Shown here: piece after piece, positions 15,002-22,126 of the stretch
Layout: each line of letters starts with the position of its first letter
Numbering within the stretch: the first letter of the stretch is position 1
Source of the DNA: a virus
Direction: 5' to 3' (one strand)
Virus record (IMG/VR): IMGVR_UViG_3300048835_001014
Location: 1-54,893 of that record
Length of the DNA: 54,893 bases
Notes under the pieces: generated by a model
What the model saw: only the letters and a program-made list of their open reading frames with translations
Databases searched by the model: none
Told to the model about the DNA's origin: nothing
Program-made: the position numbers and the translations under genes

Positions 15002-17159
15002 CAGAATCAGCGGCACCGTGGACCGCACGTATTTCACGAGTCCCAAGTTCACCGCCGGCGTTCTCCTGTCCGACACCGGTGATCGTGTCCGGTTCCGAGG
15101 TCCATTCTGCGCCAACGAAGGCGACCTGGTCACGCTGGTCGGTCGCTGGAAGGTTGATCCCAAGTACGGTCCGCAGTTCGCCGTCGACAGTCTCAGTTAC
15201 GAATTGCCCAATAGCCCCGAGGGGTTGGTTCAGTACTTGGCCAAGCATCCGGCATTCGTGGGCATTGGAGAGGCGACAGCACGCAAGATCGTGGCTCATG
15301 CTGCCAGCGCGGCGCATCTCGATCGTTTGATCCGCCAGGACATCGACGAGCTGCACCGGGAACTGCGCATTCGCAAGTCCACGCTCGAGTCGCTCCGCGA
15401 AGCCTGGATCGCCCACAGTGCTGACAACGAGATTCGCTCCTACCTGGCCAGCTTCGGCCTGACCCATCATCAGATGGAGACGCTACTACAGACGTTCGGC
15501 AACTCGGTGGTCGGCGTGCTCCGCGCCGACCCGTACCAACTGATCCGTTACGTGAAAGGATACGGCTTCAAGAAGGTCGACAAGATCGCCCGCGCCATGG
15601 GCACGCCCAAGGACCACGCCGGACGAATCGAAGCGGGTCTGCTGTATGTCGTCAGCGATGAATTGTCTTCTGGTCACACATGGACAGCGGGTGCGGACCT
15701 GCTCGACAAGGCCAACGACCTGCTGCTGTTGGATACGCTCGATAGCCGCGACGTCATTCGGGCAGCCGCTGAGCGATTGCTGCAGGAGCGGCAGTTGATC
15801 GCAGACGGCAACGCCGTCACGACACCGTGGTGTCTGGAGACGGAACGGTTTATCCAGTCCGTATTCGACCTGCAGGGTTGGAGTGAGCGCCCGCTCGCCG
15901 GAGTTCGATTGCAGCTTGCTGGGCTACGAGACAAGCAGGCGGAAGCCTATCGCGCTGCGCTACGTTACGCGATCGTCGTCATCTCCGGCGGTGCCGGTAC
16001 CGGCAAGACGTATGTGCTGGCCCGACTGGCGAGGTCCTTTCAAGACTCCCGGCTTCGCGTTGCCCTTTGTTCTCCGACCGGTAAGGCGGCCAAGCGGATC
16101 GAGGAATCCCTCCGCGCTCAGGGACTCGACCTCGAAGCAAAGACAATCCACCGGCTGCTGGAGTACGACGGCCACGAGTTTCATCGGGAAATCCTGTCGC
16201 AGCCAAGCGGTGACGACGATGACGCCGATCCCGGTTACGACGTCGTGATCGTCGATGAGGTCTCGATGGTGGATGTGTCGCTGATGGCTGAACTGCTGCG
16301 GCGCATCGATTTCTCACGAACGCGATTGATCCTGGTCGGCGACCACAACCAGTTGCCACCGGTCGGGCCCGGCAATGTGCTGCGGGACGTGATCCAGCAC
16401 CGTCTCGTGCCGACCGTGATTCTCGATGAAGTCGTCCGCCAGGCCGGTGTGCTCAAGACCAACAGCATGGCAGTGTTGTCCGGCGCGATCGCTCCTACAG
16501 CCGTGGACGATCCAGCCTGGTCGGTCGTCGACGTCTTTCAGGATCCTCAGCAGATCCAGGTCTACTTGCGGGAACTCGTCCTGCAGAAGATCCCCGATCG
16601 GTTGCGGTTGGACCCGATCAATGATGTCCAGATCATCACCCCCACGCACATCGGTCCGCTTGGCACAAAAGCCATCAACCAAATGATGCAGCGGCTGCTG
16701 CACGGCGAGGTTGCGCGGAAGTTTGCGGTTGCCGACAAGGTCATCCAAACCGTCAACGACTATGGCCTCGGTGTGATGAACGGCACGATCGGGCGCGTCG
16801 TCGAGATCGAGCCTGGACCGGGCGGCGGCTACTGGATCGAGTTCGACGGCTGCGGTGTGCGGCACATCAGGGACGAGCACGTGCTCAACGTCCAGCTCGC
16901 CTACGCACTGACCGCGCACAAGGCCCAAGGGAGCGAGTTCCCCTGCGTCGTGGTGCTGTGCCACAAGTCGCACTACTTCGCCGACCGCAACTGGCTCTAC
17001 ACCGCCGTCACGCGCGCGGCACGGTACTGCATCTTGATGGGCGACCGCTGGGGCCTGCGCAACGCCGTCAAGAAGAACAACACGATCCGGCGGCGGACGT
17101 TTCTCAACCTGTGGGCATCCTCCGGCGAACCGGCTTCGCCGCTGGAGGTGCCCGCATGA
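14994..17159 (+). CDS. RecD2-like ATP-dependent DNA helicase
   Basis: A 721-aa superfamily 1B helicase. The N-terminal half (to about residue 310) has the OB-like and helix-hairpin-helix segments of RecD2 (PAFVGIGEATARKIV, then KGYGFKKVDKIARAMG). Walker A is GGAGTGKT (332-339), and motif II is DEVSMVD with Asp421-Glu422. Motif III follows in LVGDHNQLPPVGPGNVL. Motifs V and VI are LTAHKAQGSEF and RNWLYTAVTRA near the C-terminus. The length matches RecD2 without RecB or RecC partners. It starts eight bases inside the ERCC4 gene; an upstream open stretch is only a shadow of that gene. The likely role is recombination or replication restart in the phage. Confidence 0.92.
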   Translation: MPNRISGTVDRTYFTSPKFTAGVLLSDTGDRVRFRGPFCANEGDLVTLVGRWKVDPKYGPQFAVDSLSYELPNSPEGLVQYLAKHPAFVGIGEATARKIVAHAASAAHLDRLIRQDIDELHRELRIRKSTLESLREAWIAHSADNEIRSYLASFGLTHHQMETLLQTFGNSVVGVLRADPYQLIRYVKGYGFKKVDKIARAMGTPKDHAGRIEAGLLYVVSDELSSGHTWTAGADLLDKANDLLLLDTLDSRDVIRAAAERLLQERQLIADGNAVTTPWCLETERFIQSVFDLQGWSERPLAGVRLQLAGLRDKQAEAYRAALRYAIVVISGGAGTGKTYVLARLARSFQDSRLRVALCSPTGKAAKRIEESLRAQGLDLEAKTIHRLLEYDGHEFHREILSQPSGDDDDADPGYDVVIVDEVSMVDVSLMAELLRRIDFSRTRLILVGDHNQLPPVGPGNVLRDVIQHRLVPTVILDEVVRQAGVLKTNSMAVLSGAIAPTAVDDPAWSVVDVFQDPQQIQVYLRELVLQKIPDRLRLDPINDVQIITPTHIGPLGTKAINQMMQRLLHGEVARKFAVADKVIQTVNDYGLGVMNGTIGRVVEIEPGPGGGYWIEFDGCGVRHIRDEHVLNVQLAYALTAHKAQGSEFPCVVVLCHKSHYFADRNWLYTAVTRAARYCILMGDRWGLRNAVKKNNTIRRRTFLNLWASSGEPASPLEVPA

Positions 17160-17431
17160 CGCCGCAGCCGCAAGTCACTCACGATCCAGTCGATCGTCCT
17201 CGCCATTACACGTTCGGCGGCATCGAAGTGATCGATGCAATCGAAGCGTGGGGATGCGATTTTGTAGAGGGCAACATCATCAAGTACGTAGCTCGTTGGA
17301 AACACAAAGATGGAGTGACGGATTTACGAAAGGCGGCATGGTATCTGAATCGACTTATCGACCGGGAGATCGAGCGACGAACGGCTGAGCAAGAGCCAGT
17401 CACAGACACACCGCGGGAGATCGAAACATGA
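17156..17431 (+). CDS. DUF3310 family protein
   Basis: A 91-aa protein of the DUF3310 family, common in phages and sometimes named protein of unknown function near nucleotide-metabolism genes. The diagnostic run is D-P-V-x-R-P-x-H-Y, then GIEVIDAIEAWG and NIIKYVARWKHKDG with LRKAAWYL. It overlaps the helicase gene (ATGA) and the primase gene (ATGA), so the three form a tight translation unit. The function is not established. Confidence 0.88.
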   Translation: MTPQPQVTHDPVDRPRHYTFGGIEVIDAIEAWGCDFVEGNIIKYVARWKHKDGVTDLRKAAWYLNRLIDREIERRTAEQEPVTDTPREIET

Positions 17432-20007
17432 GCTCCGCGGCTTCCGTTGACCTCCATCTGATACATGCCAACGCGCCGGCCGGCGTGCGCGACAGCCCGC
17501 AGTGGGTCGCGTGGAAATACATTGAGCGGGACGGCAAGCCGACAAAGTCGCCGATCAATCCGCACACAGGCGAATTCGCCAGTTCGACGGACGCATCCAC
17601 CTGGGGAACATTCGACGAAGCAATTGCCGCCTGCAGCAATGACTCCAGCCTCGCCGGCGTGGGATTCGTGTTCACTGCCGACGACCCGTACTGCGGCGTC
17701 GATCTGGACGATTGCCGCGATCCCGAAAGCGGCCAGCTCAAGGACTGGGCGCGTGAGATCGTCGAGCAGCTTGCCAGCTACAGCGAAGTCAGCCCCTCGG
17801 GTACCGGCGTCAAAGTGTTCCTGAAAGCGACCAAACCGGGATCGCGCTGTCGCAAAGCCTATCACGACGGCGAAGTCGAGATTTACGACCGCGACCGGTT
17901 CTTCACGGTCACCGGGGAGCGTCTCGACGAAACGCCGGCCAGCATTGAGGAGCGGCAGGACCAGCTTGACACACTCTACCTGGCCGTGTTCGGCGACGAT
18001 GGCCACAGTGATGGACCGCCAGTGCCGTCGGGAACACCGGGGCCAAAGCCCAGCAACAACGGTCACGTCCATCTCGACGACAACGAAATTGTCGAGCTTG
18101 CGTCAAACCAACGACGCAGCGGAGCGAAGTTTGCGGCGCTCTGGTCGGGCGACTGGAACTCCCATTTCAATTCCGCCAGCGAGGCGGATTCGTCGGTCGT
18201 GTTCACGCTGGCGTTCTACACGAAGGATGCCGCGCAAATCGACCGGCTGTTCCGCAGCTCGGGACTGATGCGTCCCAAGTGGGACGAGCAACATGGAGAG
18301 CAAACCTACGGCCAGATGACGGTCGCCAAGGCCCTGGGCAAGGTCACCAAGCAATACAAGCCGAAGGGCAAAAGAAACGGCAAATCGAAAAAGCCACGTC
18401 CAGCACCACCCCCGCCAAGCAACCCGAGCCTGCCGGCAATCCTGATTGATGACCGGCAACTCAGCGAATTGACTGATGAGGCGATGGCGGCTGTCGCGCT
18501 TGGCAACGATCCGCCCTCCGTCTTTGTCCGGGGCGGCACATTGGCACGAGTCGTAAAAGACGAGCACGGCCAACCCAAGATTGAATCCTTCGACCGCGCG
18601 CGGGTGCGATGCCGTCTCAGCGAGGTGGCCAACTTCTTCACCATGCGGAAGGGAGAAGACGGGTTTGAACCTGTCGGCACCAACCCGCCGCTCTCACTGG
18701 CCGAGAACGTCTTGGCGCTCGGGCGATGGAGTCTACCGCCCCTGGTCGGTATCACATGCGCGCCCATCTTGCGAGTTGACGGCACGATTTGCACGTCGCC
18801 CGGATACGACGCGACTTCCAAGTTGATGTATTGCCCCGATCCGGGCCTCACACTGACACCAATCCCGGAGTATCCGGACAGCAACGAGACGCAGGCGTGC
18901 GTGGACATCCTGCTGAACGTTATCGGCGAGTTTCCGTTTGCCGATGACGCCAGCCGCGCCAACGCTCTGGCGATTCTGTTCTCGATCCTGATGCGGCCAG
19001 TGATTGCGGGCCACGTCCCGCTGGCGATCGTCGACGCTCCCATGCAGGGAACAGGCAAGACGTTGCTCGTTACGGCGCTGGCCACGATCGCGGTTGGCAA
19101 CGTGGCTGCCGAATCGATCCCGACCAAACAAAACGAGGACGAATGGCGGAAGAAGATTACGTCCATCCTGCTGGCCGCCTCGCCGTTCGTCATGTTGGAG
19201 AACATCCCCGACAACACCAACATCGATTCACCGTCGTTGGCTGCGGCTCTCACATCCAACGAGTGGTCCGACCGGCTTCTCGGTCGGAACGAAACGGTCC
19301 GCCTGCCCGCTCGAGCTGTGTGGGCGGCCACGGGCAATAACCTGCGAGTCACCGGCGACATGCCGCGACGCAGTTACAGTATCCGCCTGGATGCCAACAA
19401 CGAACGACCGTGGGAACGAACGGGATTTCACATCAAACAATTGGAATCCTACGTCAAGGCACAACGCGGCGACCTGCTGTCGGCCGCTCTCACGATCATT
19501 CGCGCCTGGTACACGAACGGTAAGCCGCATGCGGACGTTCCGACTCTCGGTAGCTTCGAGGAGTGGGCCAATACCGTCGGCAGTGTGCTGGCGTTTGCAG
19601 GCCTCCCAGACTTTCTCGGTAACCTCTCCAATACACAGGTCGTGCAGGACGACGACACGCAGCAGTGGAAAGCCTTCTTCGTGGCCTGGTGGGACCGCTT
19701 TGAAAACGAGCAGGTTGCGGCCAGCGACATTTGCAGCTTGGTCCTGCCACCCAAAGACGCCCTCTCGCAAACCGTGGACCAGACGTTTCTTGATGCACTC
19801 CCCGAGCCGTTTCTGGTCAACAGGGACCGTGGCGAAGGCTCGCTCAAACGGTCGATCGGAAGGCATCTGTCGCGCCTGACGGGGCGCATCTTCAACGGCC
19901 GAAAGCTGCGCGACGCGGGCACTGACGGCCACAAACACGTCCGCAAGTGGAAGCTGGAACCGGTGGTCACAACTGACGGTTCTCCGGCGCCAGGAGGTGA
20001 ATGGTGA
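17428..20007 (+). CDS. Phage primase-polymerase/helicase protein
   Basis: An 859-aa replication protein. The N-terminal domain (about 15-170) resembles bifunctional primase-polymerases: G-V-D92-L-D94-D95 gives the metal-binding acids and SPSGTGVKVFLK the usual nucleotide strand. A helical linker domain (about 210-320) contains DSSVVFTLAFYTKDAAQID and a basic stretch. The C-terminal ATPase has Walker A at MQGTGKT (539-545) and the LRVTGDMPRRSYSIRLD arginine segment. The last 100 residues form a separate domain that recurs as the free protein at 20522-20887. It overlaps the DUF3310 gene by four bases and lies directly upstream of the repeats proposed as the origin. Confidence 0.88.
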   Translation: MSSAASVDLHLIHANAPAGVRDSPQWVAWKYIERDGKPTKSPINPHTGEFASSTDASTWGTFDEAIAACSNDSSLAGVGFVFTADDPYCGVDLDDCRDPESGQLKDWAREIVEQLASYSEVSPSGTGVKVFLKATKPGSRCRKAYHDGEVEIYDRDRFFTVTGERLDETPASIEERQDQLDTLYLAVFGDDGHSDGPPVPSGTPGPKPSNNGHVHLDDNEIVELASNQRRSGAKFAALWSGDWNSHFNSASEADSSVVFTLAFYTKDAAQIDRLFRSSGLMRPKWDEQHGEQTYGQMTVAKALGKVTKQYKPKGKRNGKSKKPRPAPPPPSNPSLPAILIDDRQLSELTDEAMAAVALGNDPPSVFVRGGTLARVVKDEHGQPKIESFDRARVRCRLSEVANFFTMRKGEDGFEPVGTNPPLSLAENVLALGRWSLPPLVGITCAPILRVDGTICTSPGYDATSKLMYCPDPGLTLTPIPEYPDSNETQACVDILLNVIGEFPFADDASRANALAILFSILMRPVIAGHVPLAIVDAPMQGTGKTLLVTALATIAVGNVAAESIPTKQNEDEWRKKITSILLAASPFVMLENIPDNTNIDSPSLAAALTSNEWSDRLLGRNETVRLPARAVWAATGNNLRVTGDMPRRSYSIRLDANNERPWERTGFHIKQLESYVKAQRGDLLSAALTIIRAWYTNGKPHADVPTLGSFEEWANTVGSVLAFAGLPDFLGNLSNTQVVQDDDTQQWKAFFVAWWDRFENEQVAASDICSLVLPPKDALSQTVDQTFLDALPEPFLVNRDRGEGSLKRSIGRHLSRLTGRIFNGRKLRDAGTDGHKHVRKWKLEPVVTTDGSPAPGGEW

Positions 20008-20531
20008 TGCTCCAGATCGGTCGTCACGACGACATGACAACCGCCAGCGAGGCGCGCGCGCAGACCATGTACAAGGGCGCGTACATGGCCACGTACAACG
20101 CGATGTACATGGCCTTGTACATGGTGTTGCGCGCGGATGTACATGTACGCCACGTCGGCTACGGAAATCGCAGCATCATCGGACACCACAACACCTTAGT
20201 TGCTGCTGGGGTCAGTTCCGACCTCCGAATCCGTAACCTCGCATTCGAGTCCGTAACCGCGCATTTTTGGAACCGTAACCTCGCATTTTTGGGGTCAGAC
20301 GCGTGCCGTAACCTCGCAACCGTTTCCGTAACCTCGCAGCCGTTTTCAAGGGGCATAAGGACTTACGGCAATTCTGCGAGGTTACGAGCCCGATTTTGTC
20401 TATGCCTTACGCGTGTGCGGGCGCGCACGTGCGCACGCGCAGGAACAAAAAACGGCGCACATGAAAGTAGCGGGAAAATAATTTCGCGTAACCTCGTAAC
20501 CTCGCATTCAAAGGCACCGACATGGAAGTGA
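20007..20531 (+). CDS. Doubtful ORF running through the repeat region
   Basis: An open frame starts just after the primase gene, at ATG 20001 or ATG 20007, with AGGAGG at 19992-19997. Its first 50 residues contain five Tyr-led tetrads (YKGA, YMAT, YNAM, YMAL, YMVL) that come directly from a 12-bp DNA repeat. Later it is Arg/Asn/Cys-rich and changes character as it crosses the other repeats, which fall in different frames. The ribosome site argues for at least initiation; the composition argues against a folded product. It may be translated only briefly. Confidence 0.25.
   Translation: MLQIGRHDDMTTASEARAQTMYKGAYMATYNAMYMALYMVLRADVHVRHVGYGNRSIIGHHNTLVAAGVSSDLRIRNLAFESVTAHFWNRNLAFLGSDACRNLATVSVTSQPFSRGIRTYGNSARLRARFCLCLTRVRARTCARAGTKNGAHESSGKIISRNLVTSHSKAPTWK
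20069..20148. repeat. 12-bp tandem repeat beginning GTAC
   Basis: GTAC occurs at 20069, 20081, 20093, 20105 and 20117, exactly 12 bases apart, then at 20139 and 20145. The units are GTACAAGGGCGC, GTACATGGCCAC, GTACAACGCGAT, GTACATGGCCTT and GTACATGGTGTT. Several are centred on the palindrome TGTACA. The spacing is close to one helical turn, so a protein could bind one face. It lies 62 bases downstream of the primase stop. Confidence 0.85.
20232..20506. repeat. Iteron-like repeats CGTAACCTCGCA, candidate replication origin
   Basis: Eight copies of a 12-mer are present. Perfect CGTAACCTCGCA copies start at 20232, 20274, 20307, 20327 and 20495. A perfect inverted copy is at 20375-20386. One-mismatch copies start at 20252 and 20487. 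The first five are spaced 20, 22, 33 and 20 bases, near whole helical turns. An AT-rich stretch (about 20472-20485) lies before the last pair and a 12-base palindrome lies in the middle. Iterons next to a primase-helicase gene are the usual picture of a phage or plasmid origin. The repeats are seen directly; origin function is inferred. Confidence 0.8.
20423..20434. repeat. Palindrome GCGCACGTGCGC in alternating purine-pyrimidine DNA
   Basis: GCGCACGTGCGC is a perfect 12-base palindrome. The 20 bases from 20421 to 20440 alternate purine and pyrimidine without a break, a pattern that favours left-handed DNA under torsion. It lies between the inverted and the last direct iteron. Confidence 0.7.
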
Positions 20532-20887
20532 TATGCACGACTCGCCGGCCGCTTGTCGGTGATGAACAGCTTGACGAATGGCTACCGCTCCTCACCGCTT
20601 GGTGGAGGCATTTTCGCGATGAACCTGTCACGGTGGACGAATTGCGAATCTCGCTCTCTCTCGATGTGCCGGGCGACGCAGTCGTGATTCCGACTTCGCT
20701 GATGAGACCTCGCCGCAAGGGACCTGGAGCATTGAAACGGTCTCTGGGCAGGCGCCTGGCCGCACTCGTCGGTTGGACGATTGGTCCGTTCATCGTGTGC
20801 GACGGCGGACGAGACACTCGGCACAACGTTCGTGTGTGGCGATTGCGGTGCATCTGGTCGTCTACGCAACAGGGAGCCGACCAATGA
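20522..20887 (+). CDS. Free copy of the primase C-terminal domain
   Basis: A 121-aa protein that resembles the last 100 residues of the primase-helicase encoded at 17428-20007. Both share a W-x5-F/L-x-x-AWW opening. Later both carry a G-x-L-K-R-S-[IL]-G-R-x-L-x-x-L-x-G run and a D-G-x(4)-[HN]-x-V-R-x-W-[KR]-L ending. It begins right after the last iteron. The domain probably adopts a winged-helix fold, so the free copy could bind the origin or compete with the primase. The similarity is read by eye, and function is inferred. Confidence 0.7.
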   Translation: MEVICTTRRPLVGDEQLDEWLPLLTAWWRHFRDEPVTVDELRISLSLDVPGDAVVIPTSLMRPRRKGPGALKRSLGRRLAALVGWTIGPFIVCDGGRDTRHNVRVWRLRCIWSSTQQGADQ

Positions 20888-21025
20888 CACACGACCACGA
20901 GGCTCCGACGCGTGGCATCACGCTTACGTGCGGGATAACGCAATGCCGGGTACCGCGGGACTGTGCGGGACTAACCGGAACCCGGTTGTACACCGATTCG
21001 ATACCGAACCCACAGGAGACCTGCC

Positions 21026-21238
21026 ATGCAACCACTCGGACCATCACGATACAAGATCGCAACGAAAAGCGATTGGTGTCACGTTTGTGGCCGTCGCCGA
21101 CGAATCACGTTTGCCGAGATCTGGCGCCCGCGAAATGCGGAACACGAAAGCAATCTCGGCAAGCACGCGTCCTACGTTCGCATTTGCGGCGCATGCCTCC
21201 AGACTCTGGCCGACGCGGTCAGTCGCAGCGAGCAGTGA
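21026..21238 (+). CDS. Small zinc-ribbon protein (70 aa)
   Basis: A basic protein with CHVC near residue 18 and CGAC near residue 52, the two halves of a possible zinc ribbon. AGGAG at 21014-21018 lies eight bases before the ATG. The 138 bases before it hold no better start. It belongs to a run of short metal-binding proteins (also at 21509 and 21893). The function is not known; binding of nucleic acid or a host protein is possible. Confidence 0.65.
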   Translation: MQPLGPSRYKIATKSDWCHVCGRRRRITFAEIWRPRNAEHESNLGKHASYVRICGACLQTLADAVSRSEQ

Positions 21239-21508
21239 GGCCAACGGGCGAACGTCGACACCACAGTTGGCCAACGTTCGCGGCAAGTGCTGGATGGCGT
21301 CAAACGATCCCACTTCGCCACCGAACGCGACACGCGGCCACCCGTTGGCCCATGTCGCCTCTGCCAAAGTGGCAGAGCCAAAGACCAGCGGCCAGCCGGC
21401 CAATGGTTCCTTCCCGGCGAAATCTCGCAGGAGAGGCCCGCGGGAACAGTCGCCAAGCTAACGACAGTTTTATTTTCCAGTCCGAAAACCCGTCCCGGAG
21501 CATAACCC
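21239..21508. other. Non-coding gap with a 7-bp hairpin and TTGGCCAAC-like repeats
   Basis: This 270-base stretch has no convincing gene. It contains CTCTGCC (21359-21365) and GGCAGAG (21371-21377) as a perfect stem with loop AAAGT but without a T-run. Near its start are two related words, GGCCAACGGGCGAACG and TTGGCCAACGTTCG. An A/T-rich segment (TTTTATTTTCC, about 21468-21478) lies 40 bases before the next gene and could be part of a promoter. Confidence 0.4.
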
Positions 21509-21712
21509 ATGGAAAAGTGCATGTGGTGCAACGAGCCGCTCGAGCTGGGCGACACCGACTACACGTGCGATCGCTGTTTCAAGTGGCGGCAACGCATCCT
21601 CGAAGACAGCGACGAACTGACCGAAGCCGAACTGCGCGAATTGGAAGATTACTCCCGGTTCATTTACACGCGGTTGCCCACCGAGGCCGAGCTTGAGATC
21701 GAAACCATCTGA
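21509..21712 (+). CDS. Small acidic zinc-ribbon protein (67 aa)
   Basis: The N-terminus carries CMWC (Cys4, Cys7) and CDRC (near residue 20), a compact four-cysteine zinc site, followed by an acidic helix (DELTEAELRELEDYSRF). It resembles many small phage proteins of unknown role. The ATG follows GGAGCATAACCC. The next gene begins 14 bases after the stop behind AGAAGGAG. Confidence 0.7.
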   Translation: MEKCMWCNEPLELGDTDYTCDRCFKWRQRILEDSDELTEAELRELEDYSRFIYTRLPTEAELEIETI

Positions 21713-21726
21713 GAAGGAGCCAACGC

Positions 21727-21975
21727 ATGACCTCCCTGCCAAACACACCCCGCGACCGCTGGAACGACATCGTTGTGCCAACCGCCAAGGGCCTGGAGAA
21801 GTTCTTTTGGAACCTGGCCTGGTTCGCAGTGATCGTCGTCCTGCTTTTCGGCGGGCCGTGCCTGAACCGCTCAACCCAACATGGAGGTCATTATGACGAG
21901 CAGCACCGCGATGATTCTGCCGGACAAACGGATCTGCCTGATTTGCAACACGAGACCGAAGTCGGGGAACGATGA
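21727..21975 (+). CDS. Small single-span membrane protein (82 aa)
   Basis: After about 22 hydrophilic residues there is one strong membrane segment (about 27-46, FWNLAWFAVIVVLLFGG). The rest is hydrophilic and overlaps the next gene in another frame, so a natural protein may be shorter in its folded part. AGAAGGAG lies a few bases before the ATG. The overlap of 83 bases with the next gene is unusual and lowers confidence. A role as an early membrane protein, for instance superinfection exclusion, is possible but unsupported. Confidence 0.5.
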   Translation: MTSLPNTPRDRWNDIVVPTAKGLEKFFWNLAWFAVIVVLLFGGPCLNRSTQHGGHYDEQHRDDSAGQTDLPDLQHETEVGER

Positions 21976-22126
21976 TCTGTGCGACGGTTGCTCGTGGCGG
22001 CTTCTAACTCGCCACGCCACGATCCGCCCGTTCACTCTGGACCCCATCGAAGTACCACCGTCAGGCAACGAAGCCGACGGCTTACAAGCGATTGCGATTC
22101 GCATTTTGGAGGAGGACTGCAGATGA
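21893..22126 (+). CDS. Small zinc-ribbon protein (77 aa)
   Basis: Contains CLIC near residue 18 and CDGC near residue 33 (ICLICNTRPKSGNDDLCDGC), a compact zinc site. The start was set at the ATG at 21893 because GGAGG lies directly before it; an in-frame ATG at 21881 contains that ribosome site. It overlaps the methyltransferase gene by four bases, so it may be made together with it. Confidence 0.65.
   Translation: MTSSTAMILPDKRICLICNTRPKSGNDDLCDGCSWRLLTRHATIRPFTLDPIEVPPSGNEADGLQAIAIRILEEDCR

Noticed and set aside
20069-20506. CRISPR array
   Set aside because: The repeats are too short (12 bases) and irregularly spaced, one is inverted, and there are no spacers of uniform size and no cas genes.
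20773-21696. Plus-strand 307-codon frame, possible gene from ATG 20884
   Set aside because: Although ATG 20884 overlaps the preceding stop, the product is Arg/His/Pro-rich without structure and overlaps two better small genes.
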